14,727 bases of DNA from Spirochaetia bacterium UBA5550 (GTDB lineage: Bacteria; Spirochaetota; UBA4802; UBA5550): positions 16,993 through 31,719 of the forward strand of contig DINC01000386.1 of the NCBI GenBank assembly GCA_002425885.1. The letters run 5' to 3'. Shown piece by piece: positions 13,458 through 14,727 of this stretch. The notes under the pieces were generated by a model. That model made no database searches and was not told the DNA's origin. It saw only the letters and a program-made list of their open reading frames with translations. Within the stretch, counting starts at the first letter, position 1; the number at the start of each line of letters is the position of its first letter. The position numbers and the translations under genes were made by a program.

Positions 13458-14727
13458 CTACTTATTCTCAACAACATGCTTCATAGGTTTAACCATCTCA
13501 ACCTTGATCATCTTTCTCACATTCTCCCTCATGTCCGGATTACTTGTGAGTTTTATCATATTATTATTAATTTCAATGGTTTTCAGATCATCCTGCGGGA
13601 AGTCATAAATACCGTTCTCTTCATAATATTTATGATCAGCCTGGAACACAAAGCGGAGCCGTCCCCATATATCATCGCGGAAAACCTTCATACCGCCGAC
13701 ACCGAGGAAAGTGGGCGGCGCCACATAGCCTTTTTCCGCGTCTGCAACAAGATTTTCTGCAAGATTATCGATGAGGGAATCTATCTCCGGTGAAGAGTAT
13801 TCATCTGTAACAATATCAACAAGATTAGCTCCCTGCCACTGAAAATACGCATTAAGTATCTCACGGAGGTTAGGAACTGCAGCTAAAGGGCCTGAGAGGA
13901 GGAGCCCGAACTGCTTACCCTTAAGTGTCGGTGTGTGAGTATTGAAAAATCCCCTGTCAAACATCTGCTTCCACTTTGCCGAAAGATACCTGTCACGGAT
14001 CTCCCCCGCAAAAATAATTATATCCGCTTTCTTCAGTTTTTCATTATAAAAATCGATAAACTCATCTTTGCCGGTATAAACACACCTGTAGTCAAAGCCG
14101 CATTCACAGCAGCCGAGGCATCCCCCTTTTATATCCACATCAGAAAGCGAAAGAAGTTCCGCATTACCGGAAAAACAGGTTTTCATTCTGTCAATCATTG
14201 CAGCAACATTATCACCGGTATAGGTTCTGTCGGATAAGATAAGCACTCTTTTCCCGGAGGAATCTGCACTCATACCGGCTGCGCCTGAAGTATATTTCTT
14301 CATGTTATAATCAGGCTTAAAAAAAGCTTTTGCTGTGGCCTTTTTTTTCTGCACTGTGTTAAAAACATTTTCCGCGAAAGCAAGGAGTTTTGCTCTCCCA
14401 TCCTCCTGCATTATATCATACATATCAGGAGAGAAAGATCCCGCAAATTTCATCCCCAGATCCTCACAGATTCCCCTCATGTAATTGTGAGCTGTATTGT
14501 CAAAAAAATGGATCGATGTGGTAATCACAGCAGCATATTTCCCGGAAAATTTATCCTCCGCGCCCCTCTCCCATATAAGCTCAATAAACCTTTTATATTG
14601 TGATGGCACCAGGCATACATAAAGAGGCACGCTCCATATTACCAGGTCTGAATTATCAATTCCAAAGATTATTTCATTAAATAAAGCAATATCGCTTTCA
14701 ATTTTACCGATTTTCTGAGAAATATTT
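13458..14727 (-). CDS. Tandem flavodoxin-fold NAD(P)H/FMN oxidoreductase, 5' end outside the window
   Basis: 422 codons are visible, and the reading frame is open to the window edge. The GTG at 14630 is an internal Val: codons before it read DLVIWS and join it as SVPLYVCLVPSQYKRFIELI, a flavodoxin-like FMN-loop signature. The true start lies outside. A first flavodoxin-like domain (its N-terminus missing) is followed from visible codon about 159 by a second (KRVLILSDRTYTGDN). The second carries a Cys cluster GGCLGCCEC plus a later Cys (visible codons 203, 206, 207, 209, 215), as in NADPH-dependent FMN reductases and iron-sulfur flavoproteins. In the second domain the usual P-x-Y loop is replaced by GEIRDRY, although KQMFDRGF follows as expected. 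A C-terminal extension of about 90 residues ends the protein. The physiological substrate is unknown. Confidence 0.82.
   Translation of the reverse strand, partial: NISQKIGKIESDIALFNEIIFGIDNSDLVIWSVPLYVCLVPSQYKRFIELIWERGAEDKFSGKYAAVITTSIHFFDNTAHNYMRGICEDLGMKFAGSFSPDMYDIMQEDGRAKLLAFAENVFNTVQKKKATAKAFFKPDYNMKKYTSGAAGMSADSSGKRVLILSDRTYTGDNVAAMIDRMKTCFSGNAELLSLSDVDIKGGCLGCCECGFDYRCVYTGKDEFIDFYNEKLKKADIIIFAGEIRDRYLSAKWKQMFDRGFFNTHTPTLKGKQFGLLLSGPLAAVPNLREILNAYFQWQGANLVDIVTDEYSSPEIDSLIDNLAENLVADAEKGYVAPPTFLGVGGMKVFRDDIWGRLRFVFQADHKYYEENGIYDFPQDDLKTIEINNNMIKLTSNPDMRENVRKMIKVEMVKPMKHVVENK

Overview
The window looks like ordinary chromosomal DNA from a bacterium with Gram-negative-type envelope genes and moderate G+C. 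Its backbone is the conserved translation/envelope cluster rpsB-tsf-pyrH-frr-uppS-cdsA-dxr-rseP, all on the minus strand. Use of the MEP isoprenoid pathway (dxr), a site-2 protease and undecaprenyl/CDP-diacylglycerol synthesis fits many phyla. I cannot place the organism more closely from sequence alone. There is no rRNA, tRNA, CRISPR array, integrase, transposase or phage gene.

Layout, left to right. 1-1420: three tandem plus-strand Hsp20 small heat-shock genes with identical 11-nt spacing, preceded by the right half of a CIRCE (HrcA) operator cut by the window edge, and closed by a strong hairpin terminator. 1415-1903: an unrecognised 162-residue cytoplasmic protein on the minus strand, convergent with the Hsp20 operon. 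2037-4217: a membrane-anchored hybrid histidine kinase whose ATP-binding domain has lost its nucleotide-binding motifs while the phospho-acceptor His and the receiver domain are intact. It has its own good promoter, with a 9-bp direct repeat at 21-bp spacing just upstream. 4385-11569: the rpsB-to-rseP cluster, with overlaps and short gaps, an intrinsic terminator/attenuator between rpsB and tsf, a perfect hairpin between frr and uppS, and a terminator-like hairpin after rseP.

11570-11837 is a gene-free leader upstream of rpsB carrying a run of inverted repeats, one of them a dRS3-like ATTCCC-N8-GGGAAT palindrome. Further right are a small DUF4321-type membrane protein (11838-12074), a ClsB-like cardiolipin synthase (12129-13340), a 34-bp dyad, and a tandem flavodoxin-fold protein that runs off the right edge.

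Functionally, the central operon couples ribosome components (S2, EF-Ts, RRF) and UMP kinase to envelope precursors: DXP reductoisomerase supplies isoprenoids, UppS makes undecaprenyl diphosphate, CdsA makes CDP-diacylglycerol, and RseP does intramembrane proteolysis. Cardiolipin synthase nearby uses lipids downstream of CdsA. The most unusual items are the degenerate hybrid kinase with its repeat-flanked promoter, a possible third PDZ-like segment in RseP, the structured rpsB leader, and the tandem flavodoxin with one altered FMN loop. I did not find a clearly novel multi-gene defence or mobile system.
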